Shown: positions 33,655 to 44,040 of the stretch, in pieces
Layout of the letters: each line of letters starts with the position of its first letter
Position numbering within the stretch: position 1 is the stretch's first letter
Assembly: GCA_016748015.1 (NCBI GenBank)
Contig: JAAOMT010000710.1
Coordinates: 1 to 64,000, forward strand
Source: Geosiphon pyriformis
Taxonomy: Eukaryota; Glomeromycota; Glomeromycetes; Archaeosporales; Geosiphonaceae
Direction of reading: 5' to 3'
Length of the DNA stretch: 64,000 nt
Made by a program: the position numbers and the translations under genes
The notes under the pieces: model-generated
What the model was told of the DNA's origin: nothing
What the model saw: only the letters and a program-made list of their open reading frames with translations
The model's database searches: none

Positions 33655-35118
33655 ATAACTTAAATTAATTATTCTTTTTTTATTATTAAAAAATTTATAA
33701 GTAAAGTTTAATTGTTATTTAATACATAAATCCAAACTAAGTGGAACAAACTAAATACAATTTATATTCTTATTACATATAACCAGTGTTACAGGTAAAC
33801 TTGGCAGGATATGATGGTAATGTTTGGTGCTCTATTTTTTTGGATTAACTTTCAAGGTTGTCTGCTTTTTCTACCATGTTAGTGTTATCAGTCTCTGAAG
33901 GTCTATTCTTGGATGTGAATTTATCCATTGAATTTTTTGGTTATAAGGCACAGAGTTTGTCTTTTGTCAATTGCAACATTTTCTATAATTGTAAGTTTTC
34001 TTCTTTGTGCTAATAAGCACAGTTGTTAGGATCTGGTGTTGTCTTTTTGCCCTTTTGGTAAGCTACCAAGATAATATTAATATTCAAAACTTAGGAGGAG
34101 CTTTCTTCTTTTACTAGGCTATCACAAAGTCTATTCCAAGACAGTCAATTTTTCTATGTTGCCATTTCAAACAAAAAAAGAAAGAAAAGAAAAAAATAAA
34201 AAAAGAAAAAGAAAAGAAAAGAAAAGAAAAGAAAGAAAAAAGAATTAGTTTCTGTCAATCACCATAATCAAGAGCAATTGGTCCAAATTATTAAGGTTTG
34301 AAGTGTTTATGCTAATGGCATCTGTTCTGGAATAAAGGTAAAAAATACTGATTTCAATTTTTAATTGAAATCCATAATATTGGTGAACATGAAATGGTAA
34401 ATTGGATTTCTTTTTGGTTTTTGATATTTTTATTGTATTTCGGACTATGGATATATGATAAGTATAATACAAAGTAAAATTGATTGCTAACTAACTGTCT
34501 TTTCAACTTCTATAACTACTTGCTTTTATATATTCTTTTGGTTTTATAGGATTGCTTTCAATTGCTTTACTATTGCTAGCTATTGCTTGTGTTTGCTAGC
34601 TATTGCTCATGTTTGCTCTGTGTTACTTTAGATTGTACCACGTTTTTCTTGTCATGTTTCTTTGTCACATTTTTCCATAGCTTTTTGGTTTTTTCTACTC
34701 AGGTAACACCAGCCATTTAGATCAAACAAAGTAACACTACATGTTTATACAAATAAAAACATCTCCACTCAAACCAAAAAAAAAGATACAGTTTGTGCTT
34801 ACCAAAACTAACTGTAAAAGCTTTTATAACACCAAGCATCCAAACTATTTCATTTAATAAACTAGATATTATCTTATAAAACAAATCTGAAACCAAATCA
34901 TTATTTTTAATTAACCCAGTTTTTTCTATATCTATCTTATACTTAAACTATATAAGCCATATCTTAGTATAATACAACTCCATTAAATATTACACATAAT
35001 TAACAAAAGCAAAAACAGCTTTTTTTTTTCATTAAAAACTAAACAAGTCTTGACATACTATTTATTTAGCACAAATTTCTTTCAAATAGCAGTATATAAA
35101 CTTATATTTAAAAAACAT
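33655..35118 (-). mobile_element. LINE copy 4 (3' part), target of nested LTR insertions
   Basis: The minus-strand 3' UTR (33710-33786) and C-terminal region of ORF2 (34713-35118) align with 54310-54770 of the best copy. The text is broken between them by a solo LTR with target duplication CCAG. The LINE resumes after element B and a further solo LTR at 45885. Its A-rich end faces the tail of LINE copy 3, so two LINE copies lie tail to tail. Confidence 0.75.
33787..34708 (-). repeat. Solo LTR, TSD CCAG
   Basis: Starts TGTTACAGG and ends GGTAACA, flanked by CCAG at 33783-33786 and 34709-34712. It sits in the 3' UTR of LINE copy 4. A TATATA box lies at about 34525-34533. To its right is a short array of tattgctagctattgct units (34553-34620) containing the palindrome GCTAGC. 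An (AAAAG)n-rich tract lies at 34165-34242. The internal sequence differs from the LTRs of elements A and B, so it represents a third LTR type. A solo LTR is the product of LTR-LTR recombination. Confidence 0.85.
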
Positions 35119-36091
35119 TGTTACTGGAGGTTTTTGGTCTTTTTTCTTGAATGTTGTAAATATTTGTTGGTTGCAAATTCACATTTTCTAGAAGTAGTTG
35201 AATCTCCAATAACTGAATTTATCTTCAAATTATCTTCTATAATTTGAACTTGCTGGGCTTATAAGTAGAATGGCCAATTCCTTGCCAGTTACTTTATGTA
35301 GTTACATTGTAGTAAATGTCAACTCTTTCTCAGAAATTGCTCATCTGAAAGCTCACTAAAAATGTGTAGTTACTTTGCTGTAAAAGTCAACTCTTCTACA
35401 GAAATCTCGTCTGTAGGCTACCCTAATGATTATAATAAGAAAATAAAAAAAAAGTAAAAAAAAAGTAAAAAAAATTGAATTCTGTCAAGAGAAACATTTT
35501 CTATCCAGGCCTGGAGTCACTAACAGTTTACTGAAATTGGTAGCTAATCAATTTCAAAATGTTAATTGGGTTTTGAAGATTTTCCAAGTACAATAATTAA
35601 AGAATTTGGTTTTTTAAATTATTTGATATTTATTTCTTTTTTTGTGTGTAGGAATGGTTTTAAGTGATAAATCTAAAGTAAAATACATTTTCTTGAAGAG
35701 AAAAGCTCTTCTTTTATACAACTTGTTGTAGTACTAGTCTATGGACTTGCACTTTTTCTCTTTGCTCAAATTTCGGCAAACTAAAGATACATTTTAATGA
35801 ACTACAAGTTATTTTGCTGAACTATTGATTAATTTGGATGAACTATTCATAATTTCGGCGAATTTCTTATAAATTTCGGCGAATTTTAGAATGTTACAAA
35901 GTTCAGGGTATTGTGTAATTTGATCATTCTACTTTCTGTCATACTAATTGGATTATTTAATTAAATTGTGATATGTGATAATTGATTAAATAATAAGTGA
36001 TAATTTGAAATGATATTAATATACTAATTAATTTATAGAAATTATAAGGGTAATTTCATGCTAATTGATAGCTAAAATTCTACTGGTAACA
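35119..36091 (-). repeat. Element B 3' LTR (973 bp)
   Basis: Begins TGTTACTGGAGG and ends CTGGTAACA. It contains two aatttcggcgaatttt units (35850-35890), where the 5' LTR has one. Pairs with 44041-44981. The stop codon of the accessory ORF lies inside it. Confidence 0.9.
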
Positions 36092-36779
36092 TAATCTCTT
36101 CCTTAAGACTGAGCTCCATCAAAGTCCAAGCACTATCTGTGATATTGAGATAGTGATCCAAAATAATTGAAGTAATCTGGTCTGAAAATTGTTGAAATTT
36201 CAGTTCTGTGAGTTTGCAAATGTATTGGATTTTTATTGGTTGCAATATTGGATTTTGTAGAACATTTTCACAAGTATTAAACAAATCATAAAGTCTAAAA
36301 GCTGCTCTAAGTTTGTAGTAAGTGTTTGTTGGTCCAGCTGCTGTTTTAAATTTATTGTGAATTTGTTTTTGTATAGCTTTAGGAGTAAGATTTGTTGCTT
36401 CAAGTTCCAGTTTTTGTTCATAAAGTGTCTTTCCAATGTGAAAGTATTTATAGATAGGAGTGTGTTCATTGTTCTGTTCATTAAAAAGTAGTAAAAGTTT
36501 TTGTTGTATTGTAGCATTCAGTGAAATATCAATAGGGGCAATTAAAAGATTTTTTTCCAATGCTTGCTTTAAAAGTCTTGGTAACTTATTTTCAGAGTGA
36601 CTTCTTGTTTTTCTTCTATAGGAGTGATAGTTCTGTGGATGATTTACTACTGGGGCTGTGGTTTTTTTCTGAATGTAATTAATTTGACTTTTATTAATTG
36701 TTATGGATAAGTCAGGAAGTGTTTTCAAGGCTAACATTAACTTTTGGAATATTTGTTGAATATTTTGGGGAATAATCAT
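36072..36779 (-). CDS. Element B accessory protein, 235 aa, intact
   Basis: An uninterrupted ORF between integrase and the 3' LTR, starting MIIPQNIQQIFQ. It is basic and helical, with KKTTAPVVNHPQNYHSYRRKTRSH (about residues 38-60), a long Leu/Gln/Lys-rich middle and ICKLTELKFQQFSDQITSIIL near the end. There is no signal peptide, membrane span or Cys motif. The last codons, IMLPVEF and TAG, are encoded by the polypurine tract plus the first 20 bases of the LTR. Element A has a broken equivalent ending IMLLIEI. Intactness amid a ruined pol suggests either a young insertion with local damage or some selection. The function is unknown; nucleic-acid binding is a guess from charge. Confidence 0.7.
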   Translation of the reverse strand: MIIPQNIQQIFQKLMLALKTLPDLSITINKSQINYIQKKTTAPVVNHPQNYHSYRRKTRSHSENKLPRLLKQALEKNLLIAPIDISLNATIQQKLLLLFNEQNNEHTPIYKYFHIGKTLYEQKLELEATNLTPKAIQKQIHNKFKTAAGPTNTYYKLRAAFRLYDLFNTCENVLQNPILQPIKIQYICKLTELKFQQFSDQITSIILDHYLNITDSAWTLMELSLKEEIMLPVEF

Positions 36780-36965
36780 GGTAAAATTAACTAATTATGA
36801 AAAAGAAGAATAAAGAAAATTATTTTTGGGTATGGGGTTTTTGTTTTTTTTTTTGGTTTGGGTGTTTTTTTTTTTTTTTTTTTTGTGTAATTATTTACTA
36901 TTTTTGTCTTTGTGTTTTTTTATTAAAAAATTATTGTAAAATTTAAGTGTTCAAGTTTGGTTATT
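36780..36965. other. Poly-T spacer inside element B
   Basis: Between the accessory ORF and integrase lie long T runs on the + strand (A runs on the coding strand), notably 36840-36884. No coding content. This may act as an untranslated linker or simply be expanded low-complexity sequence. Confidence 0.45.
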
Positions 36966-38291
36966 GTTCTATTATAATTATTGGTTCTAAATTTTGAGAA
37001 ATATCTTCAGGATTAATTAAAGGGGAATGTGTACCAATTTGTGGAATTAATGGTTCAGGATTGTTTTTGGAATAATAGTGTTTTAATCTGTCTTTATGTA
37101 CAACTTTTGCTAGTATTTTGTCATCAAATCTTAACTTGTATAATCTATTGCCTAGAATTTCGTGGATATAAAATGGTCCATCTCATTTGTTTTCAAATTT
37201 TCCACTCCATTGTTTTTCAGCCTTAGTTCTGTGTAAGAGAACTTTATTTCCAACTTTAAATTTGTTGGTAATAGGTGGTAATTTGTTGTCATGTCTTTCT
37301 TTTTGTTGAGCTTGAGAATGTTCGATATAAGTTGCTACTATTCTTTTTTTTCCTTTCAGTGTACTAAGAAGAGTGTAGGTCCTTCTTTGGAGTGTTTCTT
37401 GAAAGTTCTCTTCATTAATTGGTTGCACAGGATATGTTTCTACTGTGAAATTAATTGGTAACATTGCTGTTCTTCCATAAGTTAAATCAAATAGTATGTG
37501 TTTTATAGTATCTTGTTTTAGTGTTCTGTATGCTAGTAACACTGATGGAATAAAAATATCTCATTCCTGCTCAAAGTCTGTTGAGACTTTGGCTAGAGAT
37601 TCACACAATGTTCTGTTGAAATGTTCTACAAGTCTATTTGTTTGAGGGTGATAAGGTGATAATAGAGGTCTTTTGACATTGAATCATTCACAAATTTCTT
37701 GTATTAAGTTGTTCACAAAATGTGTTTTTGATCAGATAAAAGTTTAATTGGACATCCATGTCTACAAATAATGTTTTCATAGATGAAATTTGCTACTGAT
37801 TTTGCATCTGCTCTTTGGATGGCTTTAGCTTTAGGCCATTTGGTGAAATAATCTACTGCTACTGCAATATAGCAATTTCTTTGGGTTGTGATAGGTAATA
37901 GTCTGACTAAATCAATTCCAACTTTGTCAAAAGGTTGTCCAACTTTGATTGGATTTAAAGGTTCTGTGGGGCGAGTTCCTTCTTTTCTTTGACAACTATC
38001 ACAAAATTTTACATATTGTCGAATGTCTTTTTGTATGTGAGACCAAAAATAATGTTCAAGAGTTCTTTGAATTGTTCCATCTCTTCCCAAGTGTGCTGAA
38101 GACGGATCTGTGTGCATGTTATATAAAATTGTTTCTTTTTTATTCTCTTGTACTAATCTGAATGGTTGGTTTGGGTTTCTGTGATTTTTATAATAAATTT
38201 TGTTGTGGTGTATGAAATATTGCTTTGATTGGTGTTGTAAACAATGTTTTTCACTTGGAGACCAATTCTCTGGCATGATAAGAGTCTCCAA
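36966..38291 (-). pseudogene. Element B integrase
   Basis: HHCC zinc domain: MHTDPSSAHLGRDGTI ... FCDSCQRKEG (38000-38130). Catalytic core: VGIDLVRLL (first Asp), then LLSDQ (second Asp, followed by a frameshift near 37720), then PYHPQTNRLVEHFNRTLCE with the third acidic residue Glu (about 37605-37655). The C-terminal module has DGPFYI and GNRLYKLRF (37100-37180), the GPY/F signature. Beyond it is VVHKDRLKHYY. One Trp before DGPFYI has become TGA. All three acidic residues are present, but the frame is broken. Confidence 0.82.
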
Positions 38292-38483
38292 ATAGTTTTT
38301 AAGATTGCTGTAGTTTTTGGGATCTATTGTTGTTTGGTTATTTTGTTGGTAGGTTGGTAAGTTATGGTGGAATTGTTGTTGGTATTAGTCTTGTCTCATT
38401 TTTGAGAGGCTATCAACATTGGTGTGTAGTTTTTCTGGTTTGTGATGTACAATGTATCTGTAGTCTGCTAGGAAGTCATTCCA

Positions 38484-39691
38484 TCAAGACTGTTTGGTAC
38501 TTTGTTCAGTTTTCTTTTTATTAAGCCATTTGAGGCCAATATTGTCAGTTATTATGTCAAATTTTTTTTTATTCTTCAGGTATTGTTGAAAATGTTTAAG
38601 AGCCCAGATGACTGCAGTGGCTTTCAATTCAGTTGAGCCATATTTGAGTTCTGTTGGCTTGAGTGTTCTACTGGCATAGGCAATGACTTGTTCCTGGCCA
38701 TTTTCATTCAATTGTGATAAAATAGCACCAAATGCTATGTATGAAGCATTAGTGGCTAATTGGAACTGTTTGTTGAAGTCTGAGTAAGCAAAAACTGGGG
38801 CTGTTGTCAATTTTGTTTTGAGAATTTCAAAAGCTTTTTGTTGTTTTTCAGTCCATTTGTATGGCACGTTTTTGTTGGTAAGATAATTGAGTGGTTTGGC
38901 AATTTCTGAGAATTCTTTTATGAATTTTTGATAGTAAGAGGCTAATCCTACAAATTCTCTTAGTTCTGTGGTATTTCTGGGGGTTTGAAAGTTTTTGACA
39001 GCACTGATTGTTCCTGGATTTGGTTTGACTCCATCTTTACTAACTATGTGTCCAAGAAAGATCAAGCTTGTTTTTCCAAAGTAACATTTCTCAATGTTTA
39101 ACTTTAATTCTGCTTTCTGTAATTGTTAAAAAACTTCTCGCAGGTAAATGAGGTGGGCTTCAAAGCTTGGTGAGTATACATCAGTATCATCAAGATAGAC
39201 AACTACTGATTGCCATAAAAGCCCTTCATATACAACATCCATGCATTGCTGAAATGTTGCTGGTGTATTACAGAGTCTAAAAGGCATAACATTGAACTTA
39301 TAGTTTCCTTCTTGAGTAGTGAATGCTGTTTTGGGTCCATTTTGACTTGCCAGTATTCACTTTTCAAATCTAAAGTTGAGAAGAACTTGGCTTTTCCTAG
39401 AGCATCTAGCATGTCATTAATTCTTAGAAGAGGGTAGACATCTCCAATTGTAACATTATTTAGTTGTCTATAATCAACACAGAATCTGATTTTTCTATTT
39501 TTCTTTTTAACTAAAACTACTGGTGAGGCCCAAAGACTTCTTGATGGTTGAATCAATTCATTATTGAGCATTCTTTGGATCTCTTCTCTAATGAATTGGT
39601 GGCTGGCAGATGGCACTCGATAAGCTTGTTGATGTTTTGGTGGAGCATTTCCTGTATGGATCTGATGTTGAACAATGTTCGTTTTTCCCAA
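38484..39691 (-). pseudogene. Element B reverse transcriptase and RNase H
   Basis: RT begins near QPSRSLWASPVVLVKKKNRKIRFCVDYRQLN, with STLDLKSEYWQV at motif A (the first catalytic Asp is kept). A frameshift follows at about 39330. Motif C reads VVVYLDDTDVYS at about 39185-39220, so the active-site pair is intact here. RNase H lies in another frame (38484-39065): KWTEKQQKAFEIL, YSDFNKQFQLATNAS (the usual DAS Asp is Asn), GSTELKATAVIWAL and FDIITDNIGLKWL, where TDH reads TDN. Confidence 0.82.
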
Positions 39692-40179
39692 GTCATTGTT
39701 GTCTTTGCAAATATATCTGCAAATTCAGCTATTAATTGTTTTAATTGTCTTTGTTGTTGAGATTCTAAAAGACTCATGTTGATTTGAGAGAGTTTTTCTT
39801 TTAAAATGTGGTAGTTTTTAGTGGTGGAAATAATATTTGGATTTGGAAGTAGAGTGTGCTTTACAATTTCAATGAAATTAGAGACAATTTGAGGATTTTT
39901 ATCTTGAAAGATATTGCTGTGTATGATTCCAATTTCTAATTTGTTTAATAAGACAATAGGGTAATTATTGGGGTTGTAGAATATAACTCAAAATTTTTTC
40001 ATTTCTTTGGGAATATAAATGTTTGGAATTGATATTTCATCCTTCAAACAAATTTGTTCATTGGATTCAAAGATTTGTTGGGTAGTAGTGGGTTTTGAGC
40101 AAGTGTAAATTTCATGATGTTCTCCAAAATGTGAAATGATAATTGGTTGTAGAAGTTGAAGAATCTGGTGAGATTCATT

Positions 40180-40803
40180 TTATATATTAAGAGCTATGTT
40201 TACTGGAACTGTAAATCGTCCAGTTGAACCAAAACCTTGCATTCTTTTTTCACTTTTTCCCAATTGTTCTCTGTTGTTAACTGATTGTAAACCCGAAATA
40301 TTAATTAAGGATAAGTAAATTGCTTGAGTGATTTTTTCAGCATGTTCAATCTTGAATGGTTTGTCTGTTTCATTCTGCAACATGATGGTAATGTCTCCAG
40401 TGTATCCTGTATCTATAACTCCTCCTTTAATATTGATTCCTTTGCTTGCCAATCATAATTTGGAGGCAATTTGAATCATTGCTCTTGGTGGTATTTTAAG
40501 AGCAATTTTGAGATTGATTTTTGTCAAGGACTTTGGTTGGAAAGCCAAAGTATCTTTTCTTGGGTATCTTAGATCATATCCAGCATCAATTTTGTGTGCT
40601 TTTTCTGGTCTGATTCCTTGGCCATGGTTGTCAAAATATTTAAGTTGTAGAGATGGTTGCTTTTTAAAAAGATAGATAGAGGTGGTTGGTAGTTCTTCTA
40701 CTAGTTCAGATACTCCAAATTTGATTTTATTTTCATTATTCTCATTTGGCAGAGGAATGCTAAGAGCATAGCATTCTAAACACCATTGGTCATCACAAAG
40801 CAT
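40180..40803 (-). pseudogene. Element B dUTPase domain
   Basis: Motif 1 KIDAGYDLRYPRKD, motif 2 region MIQIASKL followed by a stop (near 40455), motif 3 GGVIDTGYTGDI, motif 4 EKITQAIYLSL and motif 5 MQGFGSTGRF. Motif 3 keeps Asp and the Tyr that stacks on uracil. The single stop lies in the motif 2 loop. Position between protease and RT is as in element A. Confidence 0.82.
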
Positions 40804-40821
40804 GATGCATTTTTCATATAA

Positions 40822-41543
40822 TTAAATGTTTATTTGCTCTAATTGTTGAATTTGAGCTTCTTTGGTCAGATATGTGTGGCTTGCAATTTGGTGATATGTT
40901 TCTGCTTCATCTTCATAATCAAATCCAGCTAATTCTATGGTGTACTCAATGTATTCAGCTTCTTTTATTTGGCGTACATCTTCTTGGGTGGCTCCATTGA
41001 TTAAAGCCATTGCTAAGTTAAAAATCATTTCAGCATCATGTGGGTAATGGTATAGTTTGTTGAGAACACTATTGTATACTGCATTAAATGGTGTTTCTCT
41101 TCTCACTTTTTCCAAAATTGATAGAGCATATTGACAGGTTTGATCACATACTCCTTCTCTCATTACAACATCAATTCAGTTGCATTTTTTTGATAACATA
41201 TTTCCACATGTAAAGCAAGGTGTGTTGTACCATTTTTCACTTCTTTTTGGAGATCCAAATCGTTTTCTATAGCATGCTTTGCAAAAGTAACAGGTACAAG
41301 TTTCATATTCCTCTTCTGGAAAAATACATGCTCCCATTGATGAAAGTTTTTTGTTGCAATCTTTGTATTTGAGTAAAATATAGGGTGGTTGTTTCTATAG
41401 TTCTGGTGTAGAATATCTAACTTTCTTTCATCCTCTTGATTCTTCAAAAATCTCTTGTTCTGTTTTCTCAGTCCAATTGGATGTTGATCTAAGTGCCATA
41501 TAGGTTTCAGTAAGTGGTATTTCTTTCTCCTCTTCATATTCAA
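40822..41543 (-). pseudogene. Element B Cys-rich module
   Basis: Read across one stop and frame change near 41163: TCTCYFCKACY (about 41280-41310), CFTCGN, then VCDQTCQY (about 41130-41155) and an acidic helical region (YIEYTIELAGFDYEDEAE). It continues toward LCDDQWCLECY just before the dUTPase (about 40755-40800). The Cys spacing matches element A, where it precedes the dUTPase as well. Confidence 0.6.
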
Positions 41544-41569
41544 ATACTGGGGGTTTTTCTAATTGTTTG

Positions 41570-42160
41570 TTAAAAGTACCACAAGTAGCAAGTACTATAG
41601 TGTGTTGTCCTTGGTATGAGATTTTTAGTTCTTGAGTTTCCCAATCTAAGTTTGCATTGGCTTTAAGAAGCCAATTATTTCCAACCAGAGCTTAATATTG
41701 GGGTGTATCTATGACTAGCACTTTGACTGGAATGGTGATTCCATTAATGGTGAATGGAAAATTGTCAATTTCTCTTACTGGTGTCTTTTTCATACCATCT
41801 GCTATAACAATTACAGTTTGGGCTGGTCTGTCAACAGTTCTTTAAAGCTGCTGCATTAACTAATAAGTGATAATACTTCCAGCTGATCCACTGTCTAGAA
41901 TTAATTGGATGGGTTTTCCTTCTACTGTAGCTTCAGTATACATAGCAGTAATAGCTTTTTGTTCATTAACTGCTGTATTACTAAGCAAAAATGGTGATTC
42001 ATTTGCTTCAAATTCGAATGGAAATATATTTGAAAGGTTGGCATTTTGAGCAATTTGAGCTAATGAAATGGTATGGTTGGAAGGATTTGTTCTTGGTACT
42101 GTAGCTTCATCTTTAGAAAGTGCAGTTTGTTAAAAATTCGATTTTTCAGTCATTGTTAAA
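41570..42160 (-). pseudogene. Element B aspartic protease
   Basis: On the minus strand the active site reads QLILDSGSAGSIIT (about 41870-41912). The following segments (FPFTINGITIPVKVLVIDTPQY and NNWLLKANANLDWE) match element A's protease. Stops occur, including one near 41844 and one near 41692. No long open segment remains on this strand. Confidence 0.7.
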
Positions 42161-42189
42161 TAACTGGGTTGAGTGTGAAAGTAATTTGG

Positions 42190-42612
42190 TTTTTGCTGAC
42201 CAGAATTTTGGGGAACTAATTGGTTATTTGGGTTGATTCTATTGTTTTTATTCTGAAATTGATTTTGAGATGTGAATTGGTTATGTTGAACCAATTTTCT
42301 GGCTGGTACTTAATATTGTTGAAGGGGTTGTGTCTGATATTGCTGAATTGGTAAAGGTTGCTGATATTGTTGCTGCATTGGTTGTGGAGCTGGTTAATAG
42401 TAATTGTTTTGATTTTGGGGTCTTGGTGAATAATAATTTGGTGGTGGAGGTTGGTAATAGGATTGTTGTGGTGAAGAATAATGTTGATTACTCCTATTTT
42501 GTTGGTTTCTTTGTAATTTCCTACAATCTCATTTCCAGTGTCCTGGAATTCCACAATAATGACAATTTTGAGGTTGGTTGTTGGATGGTGATTCGAAATT
42601 GTTTTGGTTGCA
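42190..42612 (-). pseudogene. Element B gag C-terminus with zinc knuckle and Gln/Pro linker
   Basis: Directly after the gag stop, the gag frame continues with a knuckle CHYCGIPGHWK-stop-DC (about 42519-42561), where the stop TGA probably derives from CGA (Arg). A Tyr-Pro-Gln repeat linker to the protease follows (YYQPPPPNYYSP and similar). The gag stop at 42613 is TGA or TAA in a Gln/Cys context, so gag was once longer. Confidence 0.65.
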
Positions 42613-43995
42613 TCATTGTGGGGGTTGATATCTTTGTGGTTGTTGTTGCTGTTGTTGTTGGTTTGTGAAGTAGCTTTCAACCTTCTTTGTAAGTTGGTCT
42701 ATCTTCTCTTCAGCTGCTGAACTGGTTTCTCCAATAGCTAAGTTGACAAGTTTGGTGTGGTTTGCTTCTTCCATAGCCATTTCATAGTTCTTTGCATGTT
42801 TGATGGTAGTTGCTAAGTCTGCTGGAGCATGTGGGTGGACTTTCTTAATCAGTTTGTCTTTTAACCTTGCTATAAACTGGTCCAGAATCTGAGCATCAGA
42901 ATAATAATTATTGGTTTCCAATTGTCGAATCCATCGAAAAAGTTTGTTGAATCTTCTAAGATAAGTCATAACAGTTTCAGATGTTTCTTGTTTGATATTG
43001 CAAAAGTGATTGCGGAGAGTAATAGAGGTGTTGTTGTCAGTGAATTGTTGTAAGAAAGCATCTTTAAATGCTTGCCAGTTTTTAAATAGTTTTTCTAAGT
43101 TTTCAAACCATTCTTCTGCAGTTCCTTGGAGAAAATATGAGATTGCTTTAAGCATTTTTGCTGCAATCCAATCATTTGCATCTCCTGCTTTTTGAACTTT
43201 GTCAAGCCATTTTTGAGGACTGGTATGATTATCTTCACCAGTAAATTCTGGAATCTTTGCAATGTAAGCAGTTGTCATTTTTTTTTTGTTTTCTGTGATT
43301 TCTTTTGGTTCTGATTCAGTTTCTTCACTTTCCAAGCTTTCTGAATGATTACTTTCGTTTTCCTGTAAGTAATCAATGATATTGGCACTTGTTGATATTG
43401 GTTTTTGTTGTTGAGTAGGATTTCTAGGTAACTGAAAATCTTCTGGTCTGGAGAAATGGTTAAGTAGTGAACTTGGTGTTTGTAGTTGAACAAGTGAAAT
43501 TGGAAATGATGTAATAGAAAGTGGTAATTTGACACTGGTTTCTTGTTCAAGTGTTTGCAAGTGTTTGGCAGTTGTTTTTGGTAGTATTGGAGTGTTTGGA
43601 ATGGTTCTTGAGTATTGTTTTACTTTTTGTTTGCCTTTGTTACTTGTCTCTGTTTCTAATTCAAAGTTAAAAGAGTATTTGGGCTGTACTGGATATTTTT
43701 CTTTACAATACTCGATAATATTAAAATTAAGTTCTTGGAAGTAGGTAGCAAGTGTTTCACTGTTCAGGTCTTCTGTTCCCAATTGTGAATAGTGCACTAA
43801 ATTATTGTAGAGGTTGCTTTTAACTTCTGAAATGTTGTAGTTTCCAAAAAGATAATTGTTGATGCAATTTTCAATATATTGGTATACTGATTTCTTGACA
43901 ACTTCAATTCCGTCTGGAATGTTGAATTTTTGCTTACAGTGGGTGTAAATTGACTGATGATATTCTAGAGTTGTTGTGTCTGGTATGGTTGCCAC
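42613..43995 (-). CDS. Element B gag (capsid), 460 aa
   Basis: Open from ATG 43995, 45 bases after the 5' LTR. The N-terminal half is hydrophilic and Ser/Glu-rich (a Ser-Glu-Glu-rich stretch about residues 215-240). The capsid-like domain is KIPEFTGEDNHTSPQKWLD, AISYFLQGTAEEWFENL, then FLQQFTDNNTS and MTYLRRFNKLFRWI, typical of the retrotransposon gag family. The end is poly-Gln (QQQQQQQQPQRYQPPQ). The zinc knuckle is cut off by the terminal stop. As read it would be a capsid protein lacking its nucleocapsid. Confidence 0.8.
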   Translation of the reverse strand: MATIPDTTTLEYHQSIYTHCKQKFNIPDGIEVVKKSVYQYIENCINNYLFGNYNISEVKSNLYNNLVHYSQLGTEDLNSETLATYFQELNFNIIEYCKEKYPVQPKYSFNFELETETSNKGKQKVKQYSRTIPNTPILPKTTAKHLQTLEQETSVKLPLSITSFPISLVQLQTPSSLLNHFSRPEDFQLPRNPTQQQKPISTSANIIDYLQENESNHSESLESEETESEPKEITENKKKMTTAYIAKIPEFTGEDNHTSPQKWLDKVQKAGDANDWIAAKMLKAISYFLQGTAEEWFENLEKLFKNWQAFKDAFLQQFTDNNTSITLRNHFCNIKQETSETVMTYLRRFNKLFRWIRQLETNNYYSDAQILDQFIARLKDKLIKKVHPHAPADLATTIKHAKNYEMAMEEANHTKLVNLAIGETSSAAEEKIDQLTKKVESYFTNQQQQQQQPQRYQPPQ

Positions 43996-44030
43996 TTTGA
44001 ATTTGTTGTTGCTGTGTTATTTCCATGGGA

Positions 44031-44040
44031 AAGCACTAAA
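44031..44040 (-). other. Element B probable primer-binding site region
   Basis: TTTAGTGCTT on the minus strand directly follows the 5' LTR, identical to element A although the neighbouring leaders differ. No TGG is present. Confidence 0.5.

Noticed and set aside
34165-34242. AAAAG microsatellite as a functional signal
   Set aside because: Simple-sequence expansion inside a solo LTR, without further support.
36072-36779. Envelope-type gene in element B
   Set aside because: No signal peptide, membrane span or Cys pattern; position alone does not make it an envelope.
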